Source: an uncultured Prevotellaceae bacterium (GTDB lineage Bacteria; Bacteroidota; Bacteroidia; Bacteroidales; Bacteroidaceae). Taken from it: a stretch of DNA of 64,000 nt. The DNA is taken from NCBI GenBank assembly GCA_900316445.1, contig ONCZ01000011.1, positions 62,001 through 126,000 on the forward strand. The letters are read 5' to 3'. The translations under genes and the position numbers were made by a program. The notes under the pieces are model-generated. The model was given only the letters and a program-made list of their open reading frames with translations. It was not told the DNA's origin and searched no databases. Shown here piece by piece: positions 7,401 through 15,643 of this stretch (position 1 is the stretch's first letter; every line of letters starts with the position of its first letter).

Positions 7401-9920
7401 TTATTTATCCATATATTTCTGAAGGACCCTCAAAAGCTTCACGTTGAAGTTGTGATGACCCTCGAAGTCCTCACCCTCGTAGTCACAGATGCGATAGGGA
7501 GCAAGCTGTTCTTCTGAAAGCAGGCCAATGGCAGAAATCCATGCATCAACCTTGTAACGCTTGAATATCTCCAGTGTTTCATCCCAATATGCTAGAGCTC
7601 CTGCCATATCGGTCACGAGAATATCCTCGAAACGACACGACCAATTAGGCGCACTTTCGCAGTTCTCTTTCACAAGCAATTCCGTATAATCTTTATTTGA
7701 CTGCCCATAAACATCAGAGGTAATAGTTACATCCTCGTGGACTGTCAGATGCAATCCACGCCCCATCTCAGAAAGATTCGGATCGTCCGTTGAGCCTATC
7801 TGCACCGTGGAAGTTGCCTTCTTAATCCAGCCTTGAGAAGCCTCTTCTTCTGTTATCCACCCAAGTTCAACATCCCATGCTGATGGTGTCCACCAACGCT
7901 CCACGGTATATGACTCAGGCAATACAACTTCAATACCACACCAGAACAGGAGTCCTCTGCTCACAGAAAGGGTTACTTCTTTAGCATCTGATACAAGAGT
8001 GACAGACACCTTTTTATCGCTGGATCTGAACTGTTCTCCTGCGCACATGGCGACACCTACATTAAATTGCTGATCTTCATCGACAATTTCTTCATACAGA
8101 GTGGTGCCATCCGCTGCAATCTGCATGGCCACATTAGAGTATTGGGAGAAATAGAAGTTAATTGTTGCACCCTCTGGCAAGCAGCCGTCAATTGTCAGCT
8201 TTTCATTTCCATCTTTCATCAGAAGACCACTTCCAACATACGTTGTGATGGGATAAGAAGGTACCCAACAAGAGTGTCTTGCCCAATCAATATTACCATC
8301 ACCAGTATTATATGGATAGAACATATAGGCCCCATCCATCCAGACGCGAGCCTGACGCGTATTCTTATATTTCTCGCTCATGTGATTATATTGCGCCAAG
8401 CCGACAGCAGCGCGTTCACCTGACTGGGTAACACTCGGATTATATAGGGCATCATAGAAAATAAAACGCTCAGGGCTAACCTCACGAATAGCATCAATCA
8501 TAATATCATGATAGTCATTAATCTGGTCCAATGTGAAACGAGAGAAATCCCCAGAGCCACCAAGTTCACCATCATATAGTGCAAGGATCTCCGATATGGG
8601 TTGGAAAGACAAATTGACATTTGGCACATCCTTATATCTGGTAGCAATGGCCGTCCAGATATCACAGGCTTTCTTACGTTTCTCCTGATTCAGGATATCA
8701 TTGTCCATAATATAATCGTCCCTTATGTTTTCAGCCCAAAAGGCTCCACATCCAGGCATAGCGCACATCGTCAGACACAGATGAACACTACTCTCCATCG
8801 CAGCAGCCACCATCTCGTCAAGTGACTTGAAAAGAGTAAGATTTGCTTTGAGGTCGTTGTCGAAGAAATACCTCCAACTCACTATATATTTCAAACTGTT
8901 GAATCCCCAGGATGCCCACTCTTTGATATCTTTTCCTGTTGTGCCGAATCTCCATTCCTGTTGCAGTTCCGTATTGCCCTCGCCACTCTGGAATCCGAAG
9001 AGCCAAGGCAGGTCTTCTATATTGTGTATCTCCTTCTTTGCAGCTTCTGCAATCAGTTCGGGCGTAATGATGGAAGCATCAGGAGTGGTGACGCGAGGAT
9101 CATCGAAATCTGCATATTCAATCTTTGGTTCAAAGCTGTCATAAAGTCGGGTAATGGCTCGCACAGCCTCCTCCCAAGTGAAAGCCTCATTCCAAGCCCA
9201 ACCACCATTTTCAAGATAATATTCTATAATTTCCTTGTTAGATACAATTGACACATGTTCTGCATTACGTAATGCCGCAGTAATCATGTCTTCAGGATCT
9301 GTGTCATTCAATTGAACTAATCCATACGGCAAGACTACAGACATTTCCTGATTATCCCATAACCCATCAAATGTGTCGCCATAAGTAGAACGGTTGTAAG
9401 GCGAGTTGTTGGACATTGCCTCAATGCATTCCCCTGCATAATAAACCATTCCGACAGCAATACTTCTGGTAAGAGGAACATCATAGTCTGATACTCTGTT
9501 ATTGAAGAAATCCATCTTTTCCGGACGATATTTCTCTATGACAGTCTTCAGCAGGGCCTTGAACTCTTGCGAGGTGATCTGCTGCTTACGGTAACGGGCA
9601 GAATACTTCATCGGCAGATAGCCCTGGGTGAAGGCTCGCTCATAATCGTCAACAAGAGCATTGGAAGGGTCGAACGGCGGGTTAAACAGGCTTTCTGCCA
9701 AAAGACAGGCATCCTCCTCATCGATTTTCCCATTGCCGTTGATATCGGCTATAGCCTCATCAAAGTTATCAGGAGCATTGTCCATGACAGCATTCACCAC
9801 AGCCACCACGTCAGCCATATCCACCCGTCCGTCACCATTGGCATCGCCAAACAAATTGCCTGTAAAACCAGCTACTGCCGTCAACAGCAGACCAGACAGT
9901 ATCGCCACCTTCCTCTTCAT
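7401..9920 (-). CDS. Secreted GH5-like glycoside hydrolase with N-terminal dockerin
   Basis: An 839-residue exported protein. After the signal peptide, residues about 24-80 form a type I dockerin (GDANGDGRVDMADVV, DINGNGKIDEEDA), here at the N terminus rather than the C terminus. Residues about 95-290 are the module shared with the two downstream genes. The rest reads like a GH5-type barrel: WGFNSLKYIVSW, then a helix-rich segment and NVNLSFQPISEILALY, where the usual acid motif NEP is replaced by SEI but the Glu is kept. AQYNHMSEK, a beta-rich insertion and a final barrel strand and helix follow. The nucleophile Glu is not certain. First gene of the operon, behind a TATCTTTG element. Likely acts on a polysaccharide, but the family call is moderate. 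Confidence 0.65.
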   Translation of the reverse strand: MKRKVAILSGLLLTAVAGFTGNLFGDANGDGRVDMADVVAVVNAVMDNAPDNFDEAIADINGNGKIDEEDACLLAESLFNPPFDPSNALVDDYERAFTQGYLPMKYSARYRKQQITSQEFKALLKTVIEKYRPEKMDFFNNRVSDYDVPLTRSIAVGMVYYAGECIEAMSNNSPYNRSTYGDTFDGLWDNQEMSVVLPYGLVQLNDTDPEDMITAALRNAEHVSIVSNKEIIEYYLENGGWAWNEAFTWEEAVRAITRLYDSFEPKIEYADFDDPRVTTPDASIITPELIAEAAKKEIHNIEDLPWLFGFQSGEGNTELQQEWRFGTTGKDIKEWASWGFNSLKYIVSWRYFFDNDLKANLTLFKSLDEMVAAAMESSVHLCLTMCAMPGCGAFWAENIRDDYIMDNDILNQEKRKKACDIWTAIATRYKDVPNVNLSFQPISEILALYDGELGGSGDFSRFTLDQINDYHDIMIDAIREVSPERFIFYDALYNPSVTQSGERAAVGLAQYNHMSEKYKNTRQARVWMDGAYMFYPYNTGDGNIDWARHSCWVPSYPITTYVGSGLLMKDGNEKLTIDGCLPEGATINFYFSQYSNVAMQIAADGTTLYEEIVDEDQQFNVGVAMCAGEQFRSSDKKVSVTLVSDAKEVTLSVSRGLLFWCGIEVVLPESYTVERWWTPSAWDVELGWITEEEASQGWIKKATSTVQIGSTDDPNLSEMGRGLHLTVHEDVTITSDVYGQSNKDYTELLVKENCESAPNWSCRFEDILVTDMAGALAYWDETLEIFKRYKVDAWISAIGLLSEEQLAPYRICDYEGEDFEGHHNFNVKLLRVLQKYMDK

Positions 9921-9969
9921 AATCCGTTCGTTTTTATGTTTTACATAAATTGTTTCAGTAACTCTGCTG

Positions 9970-9977
9970 CAAAGATA
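9970..9977 (-). promoter_or_regulatory. -7 promoter element of the dockerin operon
   Basis: TATCTTTG on the minus strand followed by GCAGC, 49 bases before the ATG at 9920. The -33 element is less clear. Confidence 0.6.
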
Positions 9978-10162
9978 TGAAAAAGAAATGAATACACCAA
10001 GTAATCAGCCGATTATTTTCGTCTTATTTCTCAGGCATCTGCAAAAGCGATGAAATAGGATGCCATCCACTTGAAACATTTCTTTGCAATATAGATAAAC
10101 TATTTTTACTTTCATGTGAAATACGATAAATAATTCTTATGAAAAAGTTTATAAAAATAAGA

Positions 10163-10588
10163 TAAAACGTCACTTTTACAACTATATTCTTGATTATCAG
10201 AAAGATAGATATTGACGTTATATATTGTAAAACGTCACATAAACGTCACTAATAAGGGTAATTTGACAAAAAACAGCACTAAAAACAAGCGGAATATTCT
10301 ATAAACAATTGGAAATAAGGCAGTTTAACTTTAACATAAATAGTCTGAACTGACAGTTTATCTAGCCTAAACTCATAGTTTACCCAGCCTAAACTGTCAG
10401 TTTAGGCTGGGTAAACTATAACAAACTACTATCATTTCTATCGATTTAGATGCTATAAAATCCATGCAAATAGTCAATAAAATTCTGAATTGATACTAAA
10501 AGTGACGTTATGGTGACGTTTTAATATATATAACGTCACTATCTAAATTCATGATAATCAATATGTTAACTATCAAAGTGACGGTATA
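10163..10588. repeat. Cluster of GTGACGTT / AACGTCAC motifs in the 840-base spacer
   Basis: The stretch 9921-10760 has no credible gene. Within it at least seven copies of AACGTCAC or its complement GTGACGTT (some one base shorter or altered) occur near 10166, 10213, 10230, 10242, 10502, 10513, 10531 and 10578, in both orientations. They lie in two groups flanking a long palindrome at 10375-10419. This could be an array of regulator sites upstream of the operon at 9920 or the remains of a repeat element; the sequence alone does not decide. Confidence 0.55.
10375..10419. repeat. Perfect 45-base palindrome
   Basis: Arms of 22 bases (10375-10396 and 10398-10419) are exact reverse complements around a single T at 10397. 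The core is TTTACCCAGCCTAAACTG. Partial copies of the same words (AACTGACAGTTTA, TAGCCTAAACT) lie just before it at 10348-10373. It could form a cruciform or a strong RNA hairpin. Confidence 0.9.
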
Positions 10589-10699
10589 AGCCAATTTTTA
10601 ACATTAATAGTATAAAATGAATCACATACACATTTCGGCCATACAGAATCACAAACAATCGCAGACCAGCTGATGCACCTATGTCATATAAAATAGCTT

Positions 10700-10733
10700 T
10701 CAGCCTCTATCACCCAAAAGCGATAGAGGCTGA
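10700..10733 (-). terminator. Probable terminator of the BspA-like gene
   Basis: A 12-bp inverted repeat TCAGCCTCTATC / GATAGAGGCTGA with a 10-base spacer begins 27 bases after the stop of the minus-strand gene at 10761. The T-tract after it on that strand is weak. Confidence 0.5.
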
Positions 10734-10760
10734 ATCAGATCTTTCAAGAACTCACAGGAC

Positions 10761-12866
10761 CTATTTTGAACTTAAAGTTGCTCCAGCAGCTTTTGCAACA
10801 CCCTCTGTCGACAGCGTAATCGTAGCGTTAGCAGCTATCCTTTCTGTTGATTCGTAATAAAGGTAGTCTGGGAAATCAGGAAGATTTTTCCGTTTTGTTG
10901 CATAATACTTCTTGTTGGCACTGTCCAGGAAAACCAGGTCATCCTTAACACCCCAGCTTGAAGGATACATCACAATAGCATATTCACCTGCGGAATAAGT
11001 GCGAGATGCTTTTGCCATAGCATCATCAAGAGATGTATATGTAGTGACAATTCCTTCAACTTCTTTTCCATTTTTAGTTGGGAAGTTGTAGGAATTAGGT
11101 AAAAGATTGCCCATCCAGAAGTAACCAGAGCCTGTACCATTACCACTATTTATGATCTTCACCAACTCAACGACATCTGCCACATTCACCACACCATCAC
11201 CATTCAAGTCGGCGTTAGATTCATACTCTCCATTCATGATCAATGTGAGCACTTTCTCCAGATCAGCATTATCCACCTTGTTGTCGCCAGTCAAGTCACC
11301 AAAGACACTTGAGTCCTCGCCTTCTTTACCAAATGTCACTATAAATCTGGGATACGAACCTTTATCTTCAACAAACAATTCATAAACGCCATTGCCTGAA
11401 GGTTTAATCTCACTGGTAACATCAACGAATTCATCTTTCTGCGATGCTGCATATAACACTTGTTTAACCTTATACCCTTTGTCAGGAACTAACTTTATTG
11501 TAACTCCAGTCAATGGCTTATGGGGCATATCGAAATACTCTTGATCATTTCTGATGGTTATACCATCAAAATCCCATCTAATTGCATAGTAGTCTCCATC
11601 AGCAGACAAAAAATCTGTTCTTGGATCAATCACTACAGATCCATTTCCTGTTGCTGTTATATCATAGACATATATCGTCCAACGCCAGTCTCCACCTTTA
11701 TCATAAATATGCTTAAATCTAGACCATGCGTATGTCTTCTCAAAATCGGATTTGTATTTTTTATCGACATACAATGTTGCATTCTGATAAACAGCGTCGT
11801 CAAATGTGTCGAAAGTGATAGAAAAAGGCTTAACTCTGTCTGCATAGACACCATCAATCTTTGGACAATTTATAAAAGCCCCCGATATATCTGTCAAGGA
11901 TTCTGAGAGATAAATATTCTTCAATTTAACACAGCCTTCAAAAGCAGAATAATATATTTGTTCTGTTTGGTCTGGTATATCAACACTTACAAGATTTACA
12001 CAATTACCAAATGCGCGATAGCCAATTGTTTTTAGTTCCTCTGGCAATTGTAATATAGAAAAAGCGCAATTTTGGAAAACTTTATTCTTAATTTCCTCTA
12101 GTTTCATTGGAAGTGAAGCTATAGAACTCTTGGTCCATACATTATTTATCAATCGAAGAGAAGAGCATCCATCGAAAGCACTTTCACCAATAGACTGTAG
12201 CTTTGATTGACGATTATTAAGTTTAACGAACTCTAGCTTGTCACAATTCTGGAATGCGAACATATCTATCTTTTCAAGAATATTTGGTAATGTAATCTTT
12301 TCAAGACCAGATTCCTTAAATGCTTCAGAGCCTATACTCTTCAGAGAATGACAAGAAGACAAGTCCGCTGATTTCAGGCTCACACATCCGTTAAAGGCAC
12401 GATTTTTGATAGATTCTAATTTGCTGGGGAAAGAAACACTCTCTAAACTTTCACATCCGGCAAATGCATAGGAAGTAACTGTTGTAACATTATTAGGCAG
12501 GTTTATACTCTTTAGTTTTTTACAATTCTCAAATTTCCCAGATGTTTTCATTGTACTGGGCAATGTTATAGATTCAAGATTCTCACAACCAACTAAACTA
12601 ACATCTACAACAGTGAATACTCCTTCAACCCTTGGCTCGCCATAATTTGGATCATTAGGAATCAATCCATCATTCCAAACTTCCACTTTCGAAGGAATTG
12701 TAATATGAGAATAACTATATAAAGGAGAGGTTGTTCGAACTACCAATTCCACTTCTGTCTCTGAGACTGGTAGCACCTCAAAATGTTTATCTTTCGTAAA
12801 CCACTTAGCATTAATACTAATGCAAAATAAAACTGAAGATAATAATAATGAAAATCTTTTTTTCAT
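10761..12866 (-). CDS. BspA-like leucine-rich repeat protein with dockerin
   Basis: A 701-residue secreted protein starting MKKRFSLLLSSVLFCISINA (ATG 12866; a longer reading needs a TTG and would overlap the promoter). Residues about 60-370 are BspA-type LRR_5 repeats of about 23 residues, with units such as SAFEGCVKLKNIYLSE and FAGCESLESVSFPS. A beta-rich region follows (about 395-510), then a type I dockerin (GDLTGDNKVDNADLE, DLNGDGVVNVADVV, about 515-570). The last about 100 residues are not recognised. BspA-like proteins of oral and gut Bacteroidetes bind host proteins or other cells; here that is inference. Transcribed alone from a TATCTTTG element at 12914. Confidence 0.85.
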   Translation of the reverse strand: MKKRFSLLLSSVLFCISINAKWFTKDKHFEVLPVSETEVELVVRTTSPLYSYSHITIPSKVEVWNDGLIPNDPNYGEPRVEGVFTVVDVSLVGCENLESITLPSTMKTSGKFENCKKLKSINLPNNVTTVTSYAFAGCESLESVSFPSKLESIKNRAFNGCVSLKSADLSSCHSLKSIGSEAFKESGLEKITLPNILEKIDMFAFQNCDKLEFVKLNNRQSKLQSIGESAFDGCSSLRLINNVWTKSSIASLPMKLEEIKNKVFQNCAFSILQLPEELKTIGYRAFGNCVNLVSVDIPDQTEQIYYSAFEGCVKLKNIYLSESLTDISGAFINCPKIDGVYADRVKPFSITFDTFDDAVYQNATLYVDKKYKSDFEKTYAWSRFKHIYDKGGDWRWTIYVYDITATGNGSVVIDPRTDFLSADGDYYAIRWDFDGITIRNDQEYFDMPHKPLTGVTIKLVPDKGYKVKQVLYAASQKDEFVDVTSEIKPSGNGVYELFVEDKGSYPRFIVTFGKEGEDSSVFGDLTGDNKVDNADLEKVLTLIMNGEYESNADLNGDGVVNVADVVELVKIINSGNGTGSGYFWMGNLLPNSYNFPTKNGKEVEGIVTTYTSLDDAMAKASRTYSAGEYAIVMYPSSWGVKDDLVFLDSANKKYYATKRKNLPDFPDYLYYESTERIAANATITLSTEGVAKAAGATLSSK

Positions 12867-12913
12867 ATTTATTTGTTTAATAGATGTTTGTATATTCTTT
12901 TGGTTTCGTGCTG

Positions 12914-12921
12914 CAAAGATA
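12914..12921 (-). promoter_or_regulatory. -7 promoter element of the BspA-like gene
   Basis: TATCTTTG on the minus strand followed by GCAGCA, 47 bases before the ATG at 12866. Confidence 0.65.
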
Positions 12922-12965
12922 CGCAAAATAATTGAAACGACAAAGAAATCTGCATAGAAAATGAA

Positions 12966-13140
12966 TACAAAAACGTGAGCAGCTTACTGCGCTTACGTTC
13001 TTGAGGTATCGCCAAACACCTAACTATCCTAAACGAGTAAGAGCCCACGCCCTCAGGCGCGAACCATCTACTTACTCTTGATAGTTTCTTTCAAATTTGG
13101 CGATTTTCAAGAACAAGATTCAGCGGACGCTTCAACGTAT
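12966..13140 (-). ncRNA. Rod-shaped structured RNA candidate (6S-like) with terminator
   Basis: The spacer 12867-13236 holds no gene but folds into one long interrupted hairpin. The pairs nest as follows (plus coordinates): GTTCTTGA 12997-13004 with 13107-13114; ATCGCCAAA 13008-13016 with 13096-13104; AACTATC 13022-13028 with 13080-13086; GAGTAAG 13035-13041 with 13071-13077. A GC-rich apex CACGCC/GGCGCG lies at about 13046-13061. On the minus strand a second hairpin at 12972-12998 ends in TTTTTGTATT, like an intrinsic terminator, which fixes the strand. A rod with internal bubbles is the layout of 6S RNA, but no promoter with a clear TAnnTTTG was seen. The 6S identity is inference; a structured mobile or regulatory RNA is the alternative. 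Confidence 0.5.
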
Positions 13141-13236
13141 ATTTCTTTTCTTTGTTTTTGCTATGTCACCATACGCATTTATGTTTTGAGAGTTACACCT
13201 TAATTATATATTAGGGGCAAAAAGCAGTCCCATAGA

Positions 13237-13476
13237 TTACTTCTTGATCAGCGAAGCGATCCAGAGGATGACGACGGCACCGATGATGGCGGTACCGAGC
13301 TGACCGAGAAGGCCGCCCCAGGAGATGCCAAGCAGATCGAATAACCAGCCACCGAGGACACCACCAAAGAGACCAAGAATACAGTTCATGATGAGGCCAT
13401 AGCCGCCACCTTTCATCAACTTGCCAGCACAGAAGCCAGCCAAACATCCAAGAAGGAGTGAAAGAATAATACCCAT
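13237..13476 (-). CDS. GlsB/YeaQ/YmgE-type small membrane protein
   Basis: A 79-residue, glycine-rich membrane protein that is almost entirely hydrophobic: MGIILSLLLGCLAGFCAGKL, then GGVLGGWLFDLLG and AIIGAVVILWIASLIKK. Glycine-spaced helices and this length fit the transglycosylase-associated (GlsB/YeaQ/YmgE) family, whose role in stress response is poorly defined. The start is ATG 13476; a longer frame would run through the promoter and a tandem repeat and is spurious. A TATCTTTG element lies at 13506-13513, so it is probably transcribed on its own. Confidence 0.8.
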   Translation of the reverse strand: MGIILSLLLGCLAGFCAGKLMKGGGYGLIMNCILGLFGGVLGGWLFDLLGISWGGLLGQLGTAIIGAVVILWIASLIKK

Positions 13477-13505
13477 AATTTTGCTGTTTAATTGGTTTGA
13501 TGGTG

Positions 13506-13513
13506 CAAAGATA
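13506..13513 (-). promoter_or_regulatory. -7 promoter element of the GlsB-like gene
   Basis: TATCTTTG on the minus strand followed by GCACCA, 30 bases before the ATG at 13476. Confidence 0.65.
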
Positions 13514-13524
13514 CGAAAAAAAAA

Positions 13525-13550
13525 GTGAATAGTGAATAGTGAATAGTGAA
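13525..13550. repeat. 7-bp tandem repeat (TGAATAG)
   Basis: GTGAATAGTGAATAGTG and its extension repeat the 7-mer TGAATAG about three and a half times just upstream of the promoter at 13506. Related GTGAAAAG-type runs occur near 13850, 18890-18920, 25930-25965 and 63035-63062, always beside gene ends. Confidence 0.8.
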
Positions 13551-13610
13551 AAATTTGCTTCTGCAATACGAAATTTTAGTGTCCCATTGGCAGGAAACAC
13601 CAAAATCATG

Positions 13611-14621
13611 TTACTTTTTCCTGTCGGCGAGGTACATACCGAGGAGGATAAGGGCAGAGCCGAGAAGGAACCAGATGGTGATTATCTCGTCGAGCAGCCA
13701 CCAGGCAAAGAGGATAGTGGTGATGGGATTGAAGTAAACCCAGTTTGTGGCGATGACAGGACCGAGCTTCCCGATGACCCAGTTCCAGATGAGGTAACAA
13801 AGCATCGAGGCGACGACTCCCAGGAAGAGAAGATTCAGAATGGTTGAAACAGTGAAAACGTGAAAAGGTGAAGAAAAGAAGATGCTGGCTTCGGAGGGTA
13901 CTAATATATAATAAGGTATAATGGTGAGGAGACCATAAATGAACACCTTGCGAGTGATGAAGAGTGAGGAATAACTACTCACCGCAGCCTTCATCAACAG
14001 GCTATAGACTGCCCAACAGAGACAGGCGCCAAAGGCCAGCAGGTCGCCAAGGGGTGAGAGATGGAGCACGAAGTGACCATTGAGCACGACAACGGCCATA
14101 CCCAGAAAGGCTACCAGCGAGCCAAGGGCCTGAATACGCGTGATCTTCTCGGACTGACGGAAGAATAGGGCAAAGAGTAGCATCGCGAAGAGTGGACAGG
14201 AGCAGACGATGAGTGAGGTGTTTGTGGCAGTGGTAAAGAGCATGGCCGCGTTCTCCGTGAGGAAATAGAGGGAGCCGCCGGTGATGCCGAGGGCAATCAT
14301 CAGGAGCTCGTCGCGCCAGGAGTTGCAGAACCAGCGGAAAGAGGATTTGTTTTCTCCCCCTGAGTAGGGGGAGCCAGAGGGGGTCTGATCAGCCTCTTGT
14401 TTGCGCTTGTTCAGACCACCCCTAACCCCTCCTAACTTAGGAGGGGAAGAAGTTACCTTGTCACGCAGAAAGGCGAAGGCCAGCAATAGGATGTAGGCGA
14501 TGATGAAGCGGAGGGTGAAGATCTGCGCTGGGGAGAGGCCAGCCTGAAGCAGCATCTTCGTAAAGACAAAGGTGCTGCCCCAGATAGCTACCGTTATAAA
14601 AGCTACAAAATGATACTTCAT
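13611..14621 (-). CDS. EamA/DMT-family transporter with repeat insertion
   Basis: A 336-residue inner-membrane protein of the drug/metabolite transporter superfamily with two EamA halves of about five helices each. It starts MKYHFVAFITVAIWGSTFVF, and the second half includes GDLLAFGACLCWAVYSLLM and ends GSALILLGMYLADRKK. A hydrophilic segment of about 35 residues (residues 58-95, SPPKLGGVRGG ... GSPYSGGENKSS) sits in the loop after the second helix. It is encoded by two inverted copies of a dispersed repeat (14351-14390 and 14409-14448), so it is probably an insertion. It follows tyrA by 102 bases on the same strand and may be the last gene of the aromatic operon, possibly as a metabolite exporter; that link is inference. 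Confidence 0.82.
   Translation of the reverse strand: MKYHFVAFITVAIWGSTFVFTKMLLQAGLSPAQIFTLRFIIAYILLLAFAFLRDKVTSSPPKLGGVRGGLNKRKQEADQTPSGSPYSGGENKSSFRWFCNSWRDELLMIALGITGGSLYFLTENAAMLFTTATNTSLIVCSCPLFAMLLFALFFRQSEKITRIQALGSLVAFLGMAVVVLNGHFVLHLSPLGDLLAFGACLCWAVYSLLMKAAVSSYSSLFITRKVFIYGLLTIIPYYILVPSEASIFFSSPFHVFTVSTILNLLFLGVVASMLCYLIWNWVIGKLGPVIATNWVYFNPITTILFAWWLLDEIITIWFLLGSALILLGMYLADRKK
14351..14448. repeat. Inverted pair of a dispersed palindromic repeat inside the EamA gene
   Basis: The left copy (14351-14390) reads CTCCCCCTGAGTAGGGGGAG and onward to GGTCTGATC. The right copy (14409-14448) is a diverged reverse complement ending CTAACTTAGGAGGGGAAG. Each copy contains its own short hairpin. 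The same element occurs at 26343-26382 and 27234-27273. Confidence 0.85.
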
Positions 14622-14630
14622 ATTGTATTA

Positions 14631-14713
14631 GGCACGGATTACACGGATTAACACGGCTTTATCATCATACCCCAGAAGCAGTGTCTCTCAAAGAGAGCCG
14701 TGTAATCCGTGCC
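14631..14713. repeat. Inverted repeat between tyrA and the EamA gene
   Basis: GGCACGGATTACACGG (14631-14646) and CCGTGTAATCCGTGCC (14698-14713) are perfect 16-bp arms around a 51-base spacer. The arms almost fill the spacer between the two genes. It is either a terminator-like hairpin or a dispersed repeat. Confidence 0.9.
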
Positions 14714-14723
14714 AAAATAATCA

Positions 14724-15518
14724 TTACTGCTTAATCTCTATGTCGCGTTTGACGTTATTGCGGATCTTCGTCAGATAGCCCTTCATACCCTGGGCATCCT
14801 TGTTGTCGATAATCTCCAGCAGTTCTTTCAGCTCTGTACGGATCTGACTGACCTGGTCGTGGGTATAGGGGTTGAAGAGGATTTCCTGCAAGAGGTAGTC
14901 GTCCTCGTTCAGCACACCCTTGGCAATCCGCATGTGGCGCTTGAAGGTAGTGCCTGGCGCATCCTGATGCTTCATGACTGCCGCAAAGACGAAGGTTGAG
15001 ACGAAGGGGATGGACAATGAGTAAGCCACTGTCTTATCATGCTCCTCGAAGGTGTACTCGTAGATGTTGAGCCCCAGCTTCTGATAGAGATCCTTGAAGA
15101 AGATGCGCCCCATGTAGTCGCCCTCGCTGATGATGATGGCATTCTCCTCGGAGAGTTGCTGGAGATTGGCGAACGTCGGACCGAACATCGGGTGGGTAGA
15201 GACATAACGCATACCCGTCGACTCATAGAACTCCTTCAAGTCCGTCTTCACAGAGGCGATATCGCTGATGATGCACTCCTTGGGGAGGTAAGGGATTACC
15301 TCCTTGAACACAGGGATGGTATATTTCAGCGTGACGGCATTGATCAGCAGCTCAGGCTTGAACTCACGAATCTCGTCGTATGAGGTGAAACGCTGACAGT
15401 TGTAAGTGAAACGCATCCTCATCGGATCACGTTCGAAGACTGCCACCTCATGCTCAAAACTCAGCAGGTCGATGAAGAAACTTCCCATCTTACCTGCACC
15501 CATAACAAGAATCTTCAT
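14724..15518 (-). CDS. tyrA: Prephenate dehydrogenase
   Basis: NAD(P)-dependent conversion of prephenate to 4-hydroxyphenylpyruvate in tyrosine synthesis, cytoplasmic. The 264 residues start MKILVMGAGKMGSFFIDLL, a Rossmann GxGxxG loop, with an acidic residue ending the second strand (AVFERD), which suggests NAD. Family landmarks are SDIASVKTDL, YVSTHPMFGPTF (the conserved HPMFGP) and TVAYSLSIPF with helices after it. No chorismate mutase domain is fused here; that activity is on the upstream DAHP synthase. It is the fourth gene of the Phe/Tyr operon, separated from it by a palindromic element. Confidence 0.92.
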   Translation of the reverse strand: MKILVMGAGKMGSFFIDLLSFEHEVAVFERDPMRMRFTYNCQRFTSYDEIREFKPELLINAVTLKYTIPVFKEVIPYLPKECIISDIASVKTDLKEFYESTGMRYVSTHPMFGPTFANLQQLSEENAIIISEGDYMGRIFFKDLYQKLGLNIYEYTFEEHDKTVAYSLSIPFVSTFVFAAVMKHQDAPGTTFKRHMRIAKGVLNEDDYLLQEILFNPYTHDQVSQIRTELKELLEIIDNKDAQGMKGYLTKIRNNVKRDIEIKQ

Positions 15519-15535
15519 AATTCCTATTTTTTAAA

Positions 15536-15635
15536 GGAAACAAATGTGAATAATAAGAATAATTTTGCTCACGAATTTAAATAATAATTATACTTATTCG
15601 TGGGATTAATTATTCACATTATTCATATTCGTTTC
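15536..15635. repeat. Intergenic palindromic element, copy 1 (tyrA / DAHP synthase)
   Basis: Arms GAAACAAATGTGAATAATAA at the left and TTATTCATATTCGTTTC at the right pair imperfectly over about 27 bases, with inner words CTCACGAAT / ATTCGTGGG also complementary. The element nearly fills the spacer, and a second copy lies at 16741-16853. Confidence 0.85.
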
Positions 15636-15643
15636 AATCATAA

